A DNA stretch of 64,000 nt from Equus caballus (lineage: Eukaryota > Chordata > Mammalia > Perissodactyla > Equidae), in the NCBI RefSeq assembly GCF_041296265.1, contig NC_091695.1, positions 32,011,001 to 32,075,000 of the forward strand, given 5' to 3'. The position numbers and the translations under genes are program-made. Below the pieces are notes generated by a model. The model saw only the letters and a list, made by a program, of their open reading frames with translations. It made no database searches and was not told where the DNA came from. Below, in pieces: positions 36,996 to 49,660 of this stretch (positions are counted from its first letter, which is position 1; each line of letters starts with the position of its first letter).

Positions 36996-38104
36996 AAAAA
37001 TAGTGTTCTGGCTTTATTCCCAAATAACATTGTTCCTTCTATCTTATTCCTTGAAACTCCTTGTGAATTGAATTGTGAAAAACAGATGGGAGAAAGGAAT
37101 GGTAGAAAGAAGGGGCAATTTTAAGGTCAAGAGTTGGGGAGATTCTCACAGGCTAGAAAGAAGTCAAAGTCATCAATTTCCGGGCATACGTGGCCTGAAG
37201 CATGTTCTGTGGTAGCCTCCCAGAGACCATGCCAGACTCAGAAATGAAGGCTGTCATGGTATGTCTAGGAAGGCAGAGTCTGAATCTCAGAGATCTAAGC
37301 GCATGGAATTTCAAGGCCTTAAGTTGACCAGAGAGCAGCAGAGCAACCAGATGTGGGGTACCATGGAGACTCAGGGTCCAACTGGTATAATTTAAAGAAA
37401 ATTTTGAAAAGAGATGTTTTCTCATGCATGAGTTGTGGACTAAGCTTTACATATATTATGTTACTATTTACACAGTATTTTACACTTTACATAGTTACAT
37501 TGCATAGGTTTGATTTTTTTCTCTTACCATGTTCAGTTGGCAGGGGATAAATTAGACCCATTTACAGATAAAACCTTTGGTCATATTGAGGTCTGCCACA
37601 TTCTTCCCAGGGTAGCAACAATTCTTCTTGAAGCTCACAAAGTGTCATGTATGGAACAAAATGGTTCTTACTAACCAGAAACATTTCTACTGCTACTTGT
37701 CCATGGTGCCAAATTTCTGTACATTTGATGTTATAGCTTTAAAACTATCTTAAGAATCTGTTCCTTTTAAAATATTAATTTTTTACAGTTCTTATCAGAG
37801 TGACTATATAACTACTGACCAATTAGCAAGTGTTAAACTGAGTAATTAACTCCTTATCCCATCCATCCTTTTCTCTCTAGAAGTAGGATTAGCAGAAGCA
37901 GATCAAATCATGAATGAGAACTTCCTAAATCAGGTGTTTCCCTAGTAATGGCAGGGTAGATGAGCTCCATCTTAAAAAAAAGGAAAAACAAAACCCAAAA
38001 AACAAAACCAAAATTTTGTGGGAATCATCTTAAGCAGATATTTTTAATGAAGGATTAGCAATGCAGCATAATATGTTGTAAAGAACTCCAATTCAGAACA
38101 CATG

Positions 38105-38345
38105 AATTAAACCTACTTTTAATAGAAGGCATGCCACGTACTTCACACTCTCAGTGCTTTATAAGGATTATCTAATTGATTCTACGAAGAACTACTCTAT
38201 AAAGTAGCTGATACTATAAGCCCATTTTATGGGTGATATTAATGGAGCTTGAAGAGGTTAACTTGCTCAAGGTCACACAACCAGGAAATGGAAAGCTGGA
38301 ATTCAAACCAGATTAGCTGATACTAATGTCCATGGTATTAACCAT
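38105..38345 (-). repeat. MIR SINE, unit B
   Basis: Reverse MIR with a well-kept core: 'gaggttaacttgctcaagg', 'tcacacaaccaggaaatgg', 'ctggaattcaaaccagat'. Confidence 0.8.
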
Positions 38346-39560
38346 GATGATCTGTGGCTCTGTCAAGAATTAGTTTTACTGTATTCCTTATTACTTCAAT
38401 ATCCTTACTTATCCCTAGGAAACCATGCAATATCTGTCTCATAGGGCTGCTGTGATAATTAGCTCAGGTCACGGAGTGAGAAAAAATATATATCTAAAAT
38501 GGAAGGCTTTGTAAACAGGGAAGTGTCCACATATCTAATTTATTGTTATCAAGCAGTATTCTCAGTTAGCTGTGTCATCTTTGGCAAATCTCTTAGCTCC
38601 TCTGGCTTCTAGCTCCTCGCCTTGAAAATGATGATGGTATTAGACTAGAAGATGTCCAGGTCCTTTCCATGTCAAATGCCTCCAAGGTTGTTAAAAGAAA
38701 TGTTATAATCACAAGACCATAATAGGACCATGAGGAAGTGGGGAATTGAATCAGAAGGGACATGGCAAAGTGGGGCATGAAATTAGATGGAGTAAAATTC
38801 CATGACAACCATGACCCAAGAGAATAAGCACCTGGAGTGTTTTCTCCCTCATTGTCTTTTCTCTTTTCACCTCTGCCCTAATAACACATTTAAGAAATAC
38901 CCATCCAGTTGTGGGTGTTTCTTTGGCTGTGAATGGACAGCCAATTTCATGGCCTAAAGCACCAATCTTGGAGTGCAGTAGGGCCCACCTGAATAGATCT
39001 TTTGAAAGCAAATGAGCAATTTCAAGTTTGGCAAGAGCTCTGTTATCCTGGGGGATGTAGGTCAAGGTGAGAGGGCAAGATTTATAGAAAAGAGTGGATT
39101 CCGTGTTATCTCAATATCCAAGTGATTCTTCCAGTAAAACCTATGTGGAGTAAGATTTGTGGTCCTCATACATTTTATGAGGTTTATGCTCTCTTCTCTT
39201 CTTTATCTCTTTCCTCTCCCTCACTTCCACACCCTCCACTTAGGGCTTTTCCTGGGGTTCTCTTTCTCCCTACCCAAATTCTCTCACCTTCAGTGAAAAG
39301 AATAATCTCTAATCTAAAATGTCAATATTACTATGGAGTGAGGGGTGGATGATGTTGAGTTCTAGTTCTGCAATTTCTTAATGATGTGGTCTTTAACTCA
39401 GTTAACTTGTGTTTTTCACTTGTAAAATGAGAGAAATAGAAACATTTAGAATCTAATGAGACAATTTCTATAAAGCCTAGCACACTCTAGAAATTAATAA
39501 TAAAGCATTGAATGAAAAATAATAATTTGCTGAATTCCAGGGGATTTAACTAATATCAAA

Positions 39561-40310
39561 ACATCTTTGTCTAAGTATGGCCCTCTCATCACTCTTATTC
39601 AACACAGTACTGGAAGTTCTAAGCAGAGAGATTAAGCAATAAAAAGAAATAAAAAGTAACAAAATTGGAAGAGAAGGAGTAAAACTGTCACTATCTGCAG
39701 TTGACATGATTTTATACTTAGAAAGCCATAAAGAATCCATCAAAAAACTATCAGAAATAATAAGCGAATACAATAAAGTTTCAGGGTACAAAGTCAATAT
39801 ACAAAAATCAGTTGTTTTTTTTTTAAAGGCAAAGATCATACCCATTTCATTTATTTATTTTTTTAAAGATTGACACCTGAGCTAACATCTGTTGCCAATC
39901 TTCTTTTCTTCTTCTTGTCCCTAAAGCCCACAGTGTATAGTTGTATATTCTAAGTGTAGGTCGTTTTGGTTGTGCTATGTGGGACACCACCTCAGCATGG
40001 TCTGACGAGTGTTGCCACGTATGCATCCAGGATCCAAACCGGAGAAACCCTGGGCCGCTGAAGCAGAGCACGTAAACTTAACCACACAGCCACGGGGCCA
40101 GCTCCAGTTGTTTTTCTATATACTAACAATGAACCAGCAGAAAGAGCAATCAAAAATAAAATCCCATTTATAATCACAATAAAAACAACAAAATGCCTAG
40201 AAATAAATTTCGCCAAGGAGATGAAAGACCTGCACACTGAAAACAGTTAGGGATTGTTGAAAGAAACTGAAGACAGAAAGAAATGAAATGATATTTCATG
40301 CTCATGGATC
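39561..40310 (+). mobile_element. L1 ORF2 fragment, sense, inverted against its neighbour
   Basis: Plus-strand ORF2 around the catalytic box: codons give CPLITL-, then VKLSLSADDMILYLESHK-like residues (39685-39735), then the sequence up to 'tcatgctcatggatc'. A SINE interrupts it at 39858-40104. At about 40311 the strand flips: the next base pairs belong to a minus-strand L1 covering the same RT region, so this is a head-to-head arrangement of two L1 pieces. Confidence 0.85.
39858..40104 (-). mobile_element. ERE-type SINE inside L1
   Basis: Complement of an ERE: 'gacacctgagctaacatctg', 'cccacagtgtatagttgtat', 'tgtgggacaccacctcagc' and the head complement 'cacggggccagctcc'. L1 sequence 'cagttgttttt' appears on both sides (39808-39818 and 40105-40115), consistent with a target-site duplication, with about 40 bases of extra A+T-rich sequence on the tail side. 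Confidence 0.9.
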
Positions 40311-43300
40311 ACAACTGATTTCTGAATGTTGACTTTTTGTTCTGGAACTTTATCAAATTCATTTATTACTTTCAACACAGTTTTGGTTGAATCTTTAGGA
40401 TTTTCTGTCTACAAGCTCATAACATCTGCAAGTAATACTAATTTTATTTCTTATTTCCCCATTTGTATGTCTTATATCTCTTTATCTAGCCTTTTTGCTC
40501 TAGCTAAGATTTTCAGTTGCTATATTGAATAAGAGTGGTGAGAGTGAGAACCCTTGTCTTGTTCCTAATGTTAGAGGGAAAGCTTTGTTTTTCACCGTTG
40601 ACTATAATATTACCTCTGGGTTTGTTTTATATGTTCTTTGTTATGTTGAGGAACATTCCCTCTAGATCCAATTTTGCAGGGTTTTAATCATGAAAGGATA
40701 TTGTACTTTGTCAAATGCTTTTTCTGCATCTATTGAGATGATCATGTTTTTCACCTTTCATTCTACTAATGTGGTGTATCACATTTATTGATTTGTTCAT
40801 TGAACTTTCTTCCTTTCCTAGGATAAATCCCACTTGTTCGTGGTGTATAATCCTTTTACTGTGTTGTTGAATTTGGTTTCCTAATATTTTGTTGAGAATT
40901 TTTGCATCTCTTTCAAGATGGATATTGGTCTGTAGTTTTCTTTTCCTGTGTGCTGTTCTTGTTTTCTTTTCTTGTGTGTTTATCTGGCTTTGGTGTCAGA
41001 GTAATACTTTCAATTCCAAAATGCAATAGGAAGTATTCCTTCCTGTTCAATTTTTTGAAAATGTTTGAGAAGGATTGTCATTAATACTTTTTTTAACTTT
41101 TGGTAGAATTTGCCAAAGAAGCCATCTGGTTCTGGGGATTTCTGTGTTAGGAGGTTTTCAATTACTGATTCAATTTCCTTACTTGATTTTTTTCTATTTA
41201 GATTTTCTGATTCTTCCTGATTCAATCTTGACCGTTTGTATATTTCTCGGAAGTTATTCATTTCTTCTAGATTATCCAATTTGCTGGGCTGTAATTGTTC
41301 ATAGCAGTCTCTTATAATCTTATGTATTTTTTACTATCACTTGTAATGTCTCCCCTTCCATTTCTGATTTTATTTATTGGAGTCTCCTGTCTTTTATTGT
41401 TAGTGTAGCTAAAGATTTGTCAATATAGTTTATCTTTTAGAAAACTAGCCCTTAATGTCATTTATTATTTCTATTGTTTTTCTGGTCTCTATTTAGTTTA
41501 TTTCTAGCCTGGTCTTTGTTATTTCCTTCCTTCTATTCACTTTGGTCTTTGTTCTTCTTTTCTCATTCCTTGAAGTGTAAGGTTAGGTTGTTATTTGAGA
41601 TCCTTCTGTATTCTTAATGTATGCATTTATTGCTGTAAACTTCCTTCTCAGAACTGCTTTTGTACCATAGTATTGGTTTTGGTGTATTCTATTTCCATTG
41701 TTATATGTTTCAAGATGTTTTTTGATTTCTCAGCTGCGCATTGATTTTTCAGTAGTGTGCTGTTTAGTTTTCACATATTTGTTCATTTCTCAGCTTTCTG
41801 CTAATGGATTTCTAGTTTCATGCCAATGTGGTCAGAAATGATACTTGGTATGATTTAAATCTTAAATTTTCTAAAACACATTTTGTGTCCTCTCATGTGA
41901 TCTATCCTGGAAATGTTTTCTGTGCACTTTAGGAGAATGTGTGCTCTGCTGCTATTGGATGGAATGTTCTATAAATGTCTGTTATATCCATTTGGTCTAA
42001 CGTGATTCAAGTTGAACATTTTTGTGGGAATTTCCTCTCTGGATCATCTATCCATTTCTGAAAAAGGAGTATTAAAGTCCCCTACTATTGTTGTATTGTT
42101 GTCTATTTCACCCTTTGTATCTGTTAATATTTGGTTAATATATTTAGGTGCTCTGATTTTGGGTGCATATATATTTACATTTATTATGTCTTCCTGATGA
42201 ATTGACCCCTTTATTATTATGTAATGACCTTCTTTGTCTCTTGTTTCAATATTTGGCTTAAAGTCTATTTTATCTGATATAAATATAGCTATTCCTGCCT
42301 TCTTTTGTTTTCCACTTGCATGAAATATCTTTTTCCATTCTTCCACTTTGAGCCTATGGGTCTCATGAAAGCTTAGTGAGCCTCTTGTAGGCAGCATATA
42401 GTTGGGTCTTGATTTTTCATCTATCTAGGACTCTGCCCTTTTTTTTGGTGAATTCAATTCATTTACATCTATTGTAATTATTGATATGTAAGCACTTACT
42501 AATGCCATCTTATTCATTGCTATCCAGTTGTTTGTATTTCCATTGTTTCCTTTTTTCTTGTGTGCACCTACCTTTGCACATGTGTTTTTTTCCATGGTGG
42601 TAGGCTCTGTTTCCCCTTTCTTATCTTTCGTGAACCTAGTCTAGATTTTCACTAGGTGATTACAATGAGGGTTGTATAGAAATCTCATAAGGAAAACAGT
42701 CCATTTTAAGCTCATAGCAGCTTGACTTCCATTTTCTACAAAAACTGGACCCTTCTACTCTTCTGTTTTACATTGTTATGTTATTTTTGCCTCTTTTTAT
42801 ATTCTGTATTCTTTAACAAATTATAGTAGCTATAATTATATAATACTCCTCACTTTTAGTCTTTATACTACAATTTAGTGGTTAGCACACCATCCTATTA
42901 CAGAATTAGTCTTTTCAGTCTGCCTTTATATTTACCTTTATCACTGTGCTGTATTCTTTTGTATGTTTTCATGTTGCTGATTAGTGTCTTTTCATTTCAG
43001 CTCAAAAAACTCCTTTCAGCAGTTTTTAGAAGGAAGATGTAGTGGTGATGAACAATCTCAGCTTTTGTTTTTCTGGGAAACTCTTTACTTTCCCTTCATA
43101 TATGAAGTATAACTTTGCCTGATAGAGTATTCTTGACTGGCAGTTTATTCTTTCAACACTAAGTATGTCATTTCACTTTGTCCTGGTCTGTGGGATGTGG
43201 CTGAGAAAACTCCTGGTAACTTAATGGGGGTTCCTCTGTAGGTTACCATCATTTTTCCGTAGTTGCCTTTGGGATTTTGTGTTTATCTTTGATTTTTAAA

Positions 43301-43713
43301 AGTTTAATTATAATATGTCTTGGAGAAAGTCTTTTGGCATGAAATAATTGGGTGGTCTATAAGCTTTGTGAGCTTGGCTGTCCAAGTGTCTCCGGGTTTG
43401 AGAAGTCTGTAGTATTATTCCCTAAATAAATTTTCATCTGCCTTCTTCCTCTTTTTTCCTTTCAAACTTCAATTCTTTTAATTTTGTTTTGATGAAATCC
43501 CATAGATTGTATAGGCTTTCTTTGCTCTATTGTCTTTCTTTTTTTCTTTGCCTCGCTCTGACTGGGTTATTTCAAACTTCTTGTCTTCTAGCTCACTTAT
43601 TTGCCTTCAGTTTTCTTTACTGCAAATGCTCTTTATTGCATTTTTCATTTCATTCATTGAATTCTTCAGTGCCAGAAATTGTTTCTTTTTTATGGTTTTG
43701 GTTTATTTAGTAC

Positions 43714-43745
<32 letters not shown>

Positions 43746-45080
43746 ATATATCATTTTGTTCATTTTTTTCTCCTAACCTCATTATTGTCTTTTTAGTTAC
43801 CTTGTAGTTCATTGAGATTCTTCAAAAAGCTATTTTGAATTCTTTATTAGCTTGGTCACAAAATTATGTACCTTTAAACTTCTGAAATTGGAGATTATGG
43901 TCATCTTTAGGTGACAACATATTTCCTTGATATTTCATATTTCTTGTAGGTTTTGGTTGCTGCTTTTACATTTGAATTAAAAAAGACCTGCTAAAATCTT
44001 TACTAATTGCCTTCCTATGGGGTTTACTGTCACTGGTGGTGTTATATCTGAGATTTTCTCTGACTTTATATGGGTGAATGTGCTCCACTCTGCTTGCTAC
44101 CATGGTTGGCAGAATTTTTAGGCTATTGTGTCTTCCTCGTTACAATTCACGAGGATGGCTACTGGAAACCTCTTATTTGTTTTCTCAAAGCTAGTGCTAT
44201 AGCTCATGTTTGTGTGTTCTCTCTTGCCATAGACCCAGGTTTATTTTTCTGAGACCACCCAGTTTACCAGCTTTGTTGTCACTGCTTCCCTTAGAAATAT
44301 TCACAAGAAGCCAGTTGCAGAGTGGGGAGAGGTGTGGGTTTGGCACTGGGGCCTTGTGGTTCCCACTGATCTGGGGGGGAGATTCTTGGGTGAGGTACTC
44401 CTGGAGGCTCACGGAGGATTTCAGCTGAAATCCTGAGTGCAGTAGGCAGGAACTATGCTCATTTAATGTCTTTTGATATTGTCATTTGTTTATTTCCTGA
44501 TCTTCCCCCTCCCTCCATCACCAACTACCTGTCTCAGTGCACTAGGTTCTTTTTAGAGACACAGATTTCTCCAGCTGTGTCCAACACTACTGAAGTGGCT
44601 GGGCACTCACTCACTGTTCTTTTCCCCTGTGGCATAGTTCACCACCGTTGAATATTTCAGACTGTGCATTGTTGCCTTGAATGAGTGGTCCTTGGAATGC
44701 TCCTCTCACCTTCCCCACTGTGACCAACTCATGCTTCTTTTCTGTTCCAATAGTTCACTGTACTCCACTCTCAAGAAGGCTGGGGTTCCACAAAGTCTCT
44801 CTCATTCATGGGTGTCTGCCAAAGACAGCACTCTCCAGACTTTACCTGATCATAACCCAGATGGACTTAGGTAGGTTCACTGACTCCTGCTGGCTCTGCA
44901 GCCCATTCTGAGGTCTGTTTGATTATGGGATACACAGGTAGGCAAGATTTTTCCTGGGTCCCTTGGTCTATGGCCCTGGATACCACAACTCCCACAGGGT
45001 GTTTTTGCTCAAGAATGGATGTCTAATTCATTCTTACAAAAGTGGGACAAAAAGAAGGACTGTCTTTTACTGCTAAGATG
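40311..45080 (-). mobile_element. L1, long antisense copy
   Basis: Runs from within the RT domain (40311) to an L1 5' UTR ending near 45080. Minus-strand frames give the RT entry region (41010-41279, NLLTQKSPEPDGF) and the endonuclease (42044-42397, with NIYAPK and IVGDFNTPFSEMDR, the GDFN motif). ORF1-like sequence lies about 43300-43700 and the 5' UTR about 44060-45080. The 3' third of ORF2 and the 3' UTR are absent. Many frame breaks; inactive. Confidence 0.9.
43714..43752. repeat. (TA)n/(TG)n compound microsatellite
   Basis: A TA run followed by a TG run within the L1; likely variable in length. Confidence 0.8.
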
Positions 45081-45830
45081 CTAACATTCCTCCTTCCTCT
45101 GATAATTTTTAATCTCATACACTTACTCATGTAGATATGCAGCTTATATCTTTGACTATTGTGACACCAAAAGACACCAAGTCAAAATTTTTGTTTAAAG
45201 GGATTCTGTGTTGGTGTTGCCCCTAAGGTATCTGACAGAAATAATATAAAGCATTTCTGAAGGAAGACATTTTAAACTCAAGCCTCAGTGATTCCCACAG
45301 ATAAATTTTTTTTAAATGCTAAATTAAGATTAAAAAAAAATCACTAAGCAGACAAAAATACAAGATACCTTGCTAAGAGTCAGCTATAACATCAAACTAT
45401 AAAATCAGATTTGCAAAACTATGTAGTTAAATTATTAGATATTAATAAGAAATAAATATGTTTAATATGTTTAAATAATGGATGCTATGGAAAGTATGAT
45501 GAAAGAATAAGAGACTATCAAAGATGACCACTCAGGAAAAGAACAAAATGAAACCTTTAGAGAGAAAACAAAATATTATCACTGAAATGTGAAATTAAAC
45601 AGATGCATTAAACAACCAGTTAGCAAAACTTATGATAGAATAAATTATCTGGAAGAGAGATCTGTAAAAATTAAACAGAACACAGGAGAGAAATACAAAT
45701 AATGGATGTTTGAGTGAAGTGGAGGGTAGAGCAAGAAGATTCAATGACAGACATTTAATTGTGGTTCCAGAGGCATATACTAGAAATATAAAGACAATTT
45801 CAGAATATTACCTGTGTTTGATAGATAGCA
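45081..45830 (+). repeat. Ancient L1M/HAL1-like 5'-region fragment
   Basis: Plus-strand order of phrases typical of old L1 5'-UTR-to-ORF1 sequence: 'gtatctgacagaaata', 'aataatggatgctatgg', 'aaattatctggaagagaga', 'ggttccagaggcatatac'. It is heavily decayed. Confidence 0.5.
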
Positions 45831-46077
45831 CATCAGGCTTAAGTTTACCTTATTGAATGAATGGACATTAGAGGAAGCTGTGAATACCTCCGTGAGTAGA
45901 AGATGAACAGAATATATCGTAGATGTAAAATCAGTCTTTTTGTTGTCATGATTGTTGGTTAAGATGATGACTGCGATGATGATGAAGAATGCAGTTTTCT
46001 GCTCTGTTCTCACAAAATTCTCTTTCTATTCAGTCTCACTGTGGACAGAACCACACCTAAGTCTGGCACGATCAATA
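45831..46077. other. Gene-free DNA
   Basis: No recognisable feature between the L1M fragment and the DNA transposon. Confidence 0.4.
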
Positions 46078-46284
46078 CACTCATGCATCACTTAATTGTG
46101 GGGAAACATTGAGCAATGAATCATTAGTCAATTTCGTTTTTGTCTGAACATCATAGACTGTACCTCCACAAACCTACTTGGTATACCTACTACACACCTA
46201 TGCTATATGGGACTAGTCTTACAGGATCACCATCATTTATGCGGTCTGTTGGTGACTGAAATGTTGTTACGTGGCACATGACTG
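46078..46284. mobile_element. Tigger-like DNA transposon (non-autonomous)
   Basis: A 207-bp element with terminal inverted repeats: left 'cactcatgcatcacttaa', right complement 'cagtcatgtgccacgtaac'. It is bounded by TA dinucleotides (46076-46077 and 46285-46286), the expected Tc1/mariner-type target duplication. Internal phrases ('gaacatcatagactgtac', 'cctactacacacctatgcta') match a TcMar-Tigger family, probably Tigger7. It is an internally deleted copy with no transposase. Confidence 0.8.
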
Positions 46285-47467
46285 TACATATTCTGTCTGC
46301 TCCCATTTTTCCTTCCACATTGATCTCAAATCTTGCATTTATTTTCTAATTAGTAACTTCCTTCCTTCAGAATACTTTTCAAAAGAGTTCACCATGAAGC
46401 AAAGACAGATCTAATTTTGGGAAATGAACCCGTCTGCCTCACTTCTCAGACTACAGCCTTATGCTTCAATGGGGATTTTCTCATATTGTTCATTTTTGGT
46501 CCTAGAAGGCTGGGAAATGATTGGCGAAAAGAAAGTCATTCTGGATGGCTAATACTGACAAGTATTTGTAGCTCATAGACATAGTTTATTCCACTAATGT
46601 TGCAGTCTTTCTCCAGGGAAATCTCCAAGACTTCTACTTTACGCAAACACAAAACTCTCAGCTACATGTGACATATATTTTCTAGGTTTCATGGCTTCCC
46701 ATGATTTTCTTTCTAGTTTGAGTTCATCTGAATAAAAATATACTTGTGCTGGAGATGTTCTAATGACCACCTGAAGAGATGACAGCTATTGCATCTTGAA
46801 GAGGGCATGCAGTGTCTTATGCAAAAATATTATTTTGGTTATTTACTGTTTGGCCTGAAGACTTAGTGCTTAACTTCTCTGGACTGGCTCCAAGGAGAAA
46901 AAGAGAAAGGACTTCCAGAAATCCTGCCTCAGTTTTCTAATCCCCATATCCCTTGCCTAAGCATCCTCATCCTTACATGAGTTCAAATCACTCTACTTCT
47001 ACAGAAGTCTTGAATCTAGGAACCATGAATAGACTTGAGGGTGACAGAGAATCCAATAAAACCATATGCAGAGGTGATAAGTGGCTGCAGTTTCCTGGGT
47101 ACAGGGTTCAGACTTTGTAACAGATTTTCAAATGTATCACTGACTCAAAGAAGATCAAGAGTCGCTGTCTTAGATAATTTAACTTATAAGTATCTCTGAT
47201 TTGAAGAAAGAAAAAGCTGCACCTGCAAAGAAAGGAGCATAATGGCTCTTTCAAACTTATCTTATCTAACTTCTCAGGTGCTTTCCTAGAATCATTAAGT
47301 TGTTCAACTCACATCCATTTCCAAACTATATCTTGTCTCTGACTCTTCCCACTATTCTATGGCATTATTTTTAGATCTCAGATGGTTTTATGAAAACAGA
47401 AAGGCAGTTACAAGATAGTCCACCCTCCCTGATTACAGTTTAGTGGAATCTTGGTTCCAAAGATTCT

Positions 47468-47673
47468 ATTTATTTATTTATTTATTTTCTGAGGAAGATT
47501 TGCCTTGAGCTAACATCCATTTCCAATATTTCCCCTTTTTTTCTTTTTATGTGGGCTGTACCACAGCATGGCCTCTAACAGAAGAATGGTGTAGGTCAGT
47601 GTCTAGGATTCAAACCCAGGTACCCTAAGTGAAGGGCACTGAACGTAACCGCTAGGCCTCTAGGGCTTGCCCC
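47468..47673 (-). mobile_element. ERE-type SINE (diverged)
   Basis: T-rich start, 'gaggaagatttgccttgagc', 'tgtgggctgtaccacagcat', and head complement 'gggcttgcccc'. It interrupts the unit sequence between 'cttggttcc' and 'gattttaaaag', which are continuous in unit B. Confidence 0.85.
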
Positions 47674-48120
47674 CGAAGGAGATTTTAAAAGACATGTACC
47701 CCAGCATCCTCATTTGGTGTATGAAGCCTCATGATTCAGGGACTTCTTCAAGCACTGATTAACATCAGAGCCATGTGTGAGGAGAATTTTTGTTTCACCA
47801 TATCGAGAGATAGCAGTTTTCACCAGTTTTGTCTATTTCTGATTCTCAGATATTTGTGAATTCTAGGAAGTTAAAACATGAAATTAAGACATTTCAGAGG
47901 ATAATGTACTCATAATGCCAATTTACTGTCTTTTGTCCCCAAAGAGAATGAGAATGTTTATTGAAGGGAATTGTTCATTTAAGTTTAGTAATCATGCGTG
48001 GAAGACAGATTAACTCAACATGATGATTTAAGTTGTATATTTAGTCAGCTGCATGACTGGAAAAAGACGAAGAATACTTGTTTTTGTTTTTTGAGAATGA
48101 AATAATTTCCATCTGTCATC

Positions 48121-48133
48121 TTTTTGTCAGTAG
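48121..48133 (+). promoter_or_regulatory. Probable splice acceptor of the unit C OR exon
   Basis: A T-rich run then 'gtcag' (AG at 48129-48130), directly before the start codon. Unit B keeps a similar site ('ttttccctccag', 35393-35405). Confidence 0.5.
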
Positions 48134-49096
48134 ATGACACTAACCATGTCCATGGAAAGGAATAGAAATGAGACTTCTGTGTCCACGTTTGTTCTCCTGG
48201 GACTTTCAGATGAAAAAGAGGTGCAGCGTGTACTATTCCCAGTCTTTCTAGGGATCTACCTTATGACTCTAATCTGGAACCTGGGTCTTATCATCGTAAT
48301 CAGGATGAACTCCCACCTGCACACGCCTATGTACTTTTTTCTCAGTTTCCTATCATTTTTAGACATCTGTTATTCTTCTTCAAATAGCCCAAGAATGCTT
48401 TCAGACTTCTTAAAAGATGAAAAAAACATTTCCTTCATTGCCTGTGCCACCCAGTATTTTATTGGGTGCTGGATGGGTCAGGCTGAATGCTGCATCTTGG
48501 CCACCATGGCCTATGACAGATTTGTTGGTATCGGTAGGCCTCTGCAGTACTCGAGCATCATGGCTCCTGGCCTCTGTCATAAGTTGATTGCTGGGGCCTA
48601 TGGGAGTGGTTTCCTTGGTAGCTTAGTTCAAACAGTTTCTTGCTTTCGTCTCTACTACTGTGGGCCCAATATCATTCCAAATTTCTACTGTGATGTAACC
48701 CAGATTATTTCTTTGTCTTGTTCTGATTCCTACATCAGCCAAATGATTCTGTCTCTCGAATCTATTCTTGTTGGGTTTGGTTCCTTCTTGGTAATCATCT
48801 TATCTCATGCAATCACTGTAGCTTCCATCCTGAAACTATCTTCCATCAAAGGTAGTGCCAAGGTCTTCAATACCTGTGCCTCCCACCTAGTAGTTGTGAC
48901 AATCTTCTATAGCACAAGCCTCTTTATGTACCTGCATCCTAACTCTAGCCACTCCAAGAAGCAAAACAAGGTGCTGTCAGTGTTCTATGTTATCCTAATC
49001 CCCATGTTAAACCCCGTTATCTATAGTTTCAGGAACAAGGAGATCAAAGAGGCCCTCAAGAGGATGACAAAGAGAGTAACACATTTATCTCCATAA
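48134..49096 (+). CDS. Olfactory receptor, family-5-type (OR5A/OR5AN-like)
   Basis: Intact 320-residue odorant GPCR. Hallmarks: NET glycosylation site (N12), IWNLGLI in TM1, HLHTPMYFFL (61-70), cysteines 104 and 186, TCASHL (247-252) and PMLNPVIYSFRNKE (290-303). The best resemblance I can recall is to OR5A1/OR5A2/OR5AN1 (IYL.TL.WNL, CGPNII, RNKEIKEALKR), but I cannot name the subfamily. Two activation-motif residues depart from the norm: DRY reads DRF (128-130) and the TM5 SY reads SH (224-225). The start may instead be M5 or M7; M7 (MERNRNET) looks most family-like, so the first six residues are uncertain. The paralogue in unit B is broken, and another is expected left of the window. Confidence 0.93.
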   Translation: MTLTMSMERNRNETSVSTFVLLGLSDEKEVQRVLFPVFLGIYLMTLIWNLGLIIVIRMNSHLHTPMYFFLSFLSFLDICYSSSNSPRMLSDFLKDEKNISFIACATQYFIGCWMGQAECCILATMAYDRFVGIGRPLQYSSIMAPGLCHKLIAGAYGSGFLGSLVQTVSCFRLYYCGPNIIPNFYCDVTQIISLSCSDSYISQMILSLESILVGFGSFLVIILSHAITVASILKLSSIKGSAKVFNTCASHLVVVTIFYSTSLFMYLHPNSSHSKKQNKVLSVFYVILIPMLNPVIYSFRNKEIKEALKRMTKRVTHLSP

Positions 49097-49552
49097 AAAC
49101 AATATTTGGGCAGGTGTTATTTCCCCTATAAGGAAAATAGAGATAAGAACATGTAAGAACTTTTTGTAGGTCATACAACAGCTAGATAGAGAGAAGTGAA
49201 AAACTCACTTCTTGATTCCTGGTGCCATCATATTTAGCTCACACTACCAAGCGATCAGTTTGAGGCAGTGTTATGAACATTGAATCTAGTTTAAAAGGTT
49301 TGTTCCCAGGATTATACCCACGTAGGTAAACCCCATATTTTGAGAACAGAGGTTCTGATAGACATTATATGCAGAGATAGACAAGAACCTAGGAATCCAC
49401 ACAGTCTTTCTCCTATGATTTTTAAAATGTCTTTTATTCATTTTCAACTGTTAAGCTTTTATATGTATTTCAATAAAATAAAATAATGTATAAAATCAAG
49501 TTGTGAAACTTAAAAATTATTTTAAAATGAGTACTTTTAATCTCCACCTCAA

Positions 49553-49660
49553 AGAGGGAGAGAGAGTGAGCATGAGAGGGAGGGACACAGAAAGAGAGAG
49601 ATAGAAAGACTGAAGGAAAGACAGAGAAAGATAAAATATGACAGGAGAGGAGAAGAAGAA
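49553..49660. repeat. Purine-rich (GA)n tract, unit C
   Basis: Third member of the conserved purine tracts, about 460 bp past the OR stop; shorter than in units A and B. Confidence 0.85.

Larger units (their letters stand above)
33940..39560. repeat. Unit B of the OR-bearing segmental duplication
   Basis: Collinear with unit C (46465-51806) from 'ttatgcttctataagg' to about 39560, where an L1 begins. Contents in order: 1.4 kb upstream flank, a broken OR (35406-36369), the purine tract (36838-36995), a MIR (38105-38345) and a distal flank. It lacks the three SINEs found in unit C, so those inserted after the two units split. Confidence 0.9.
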
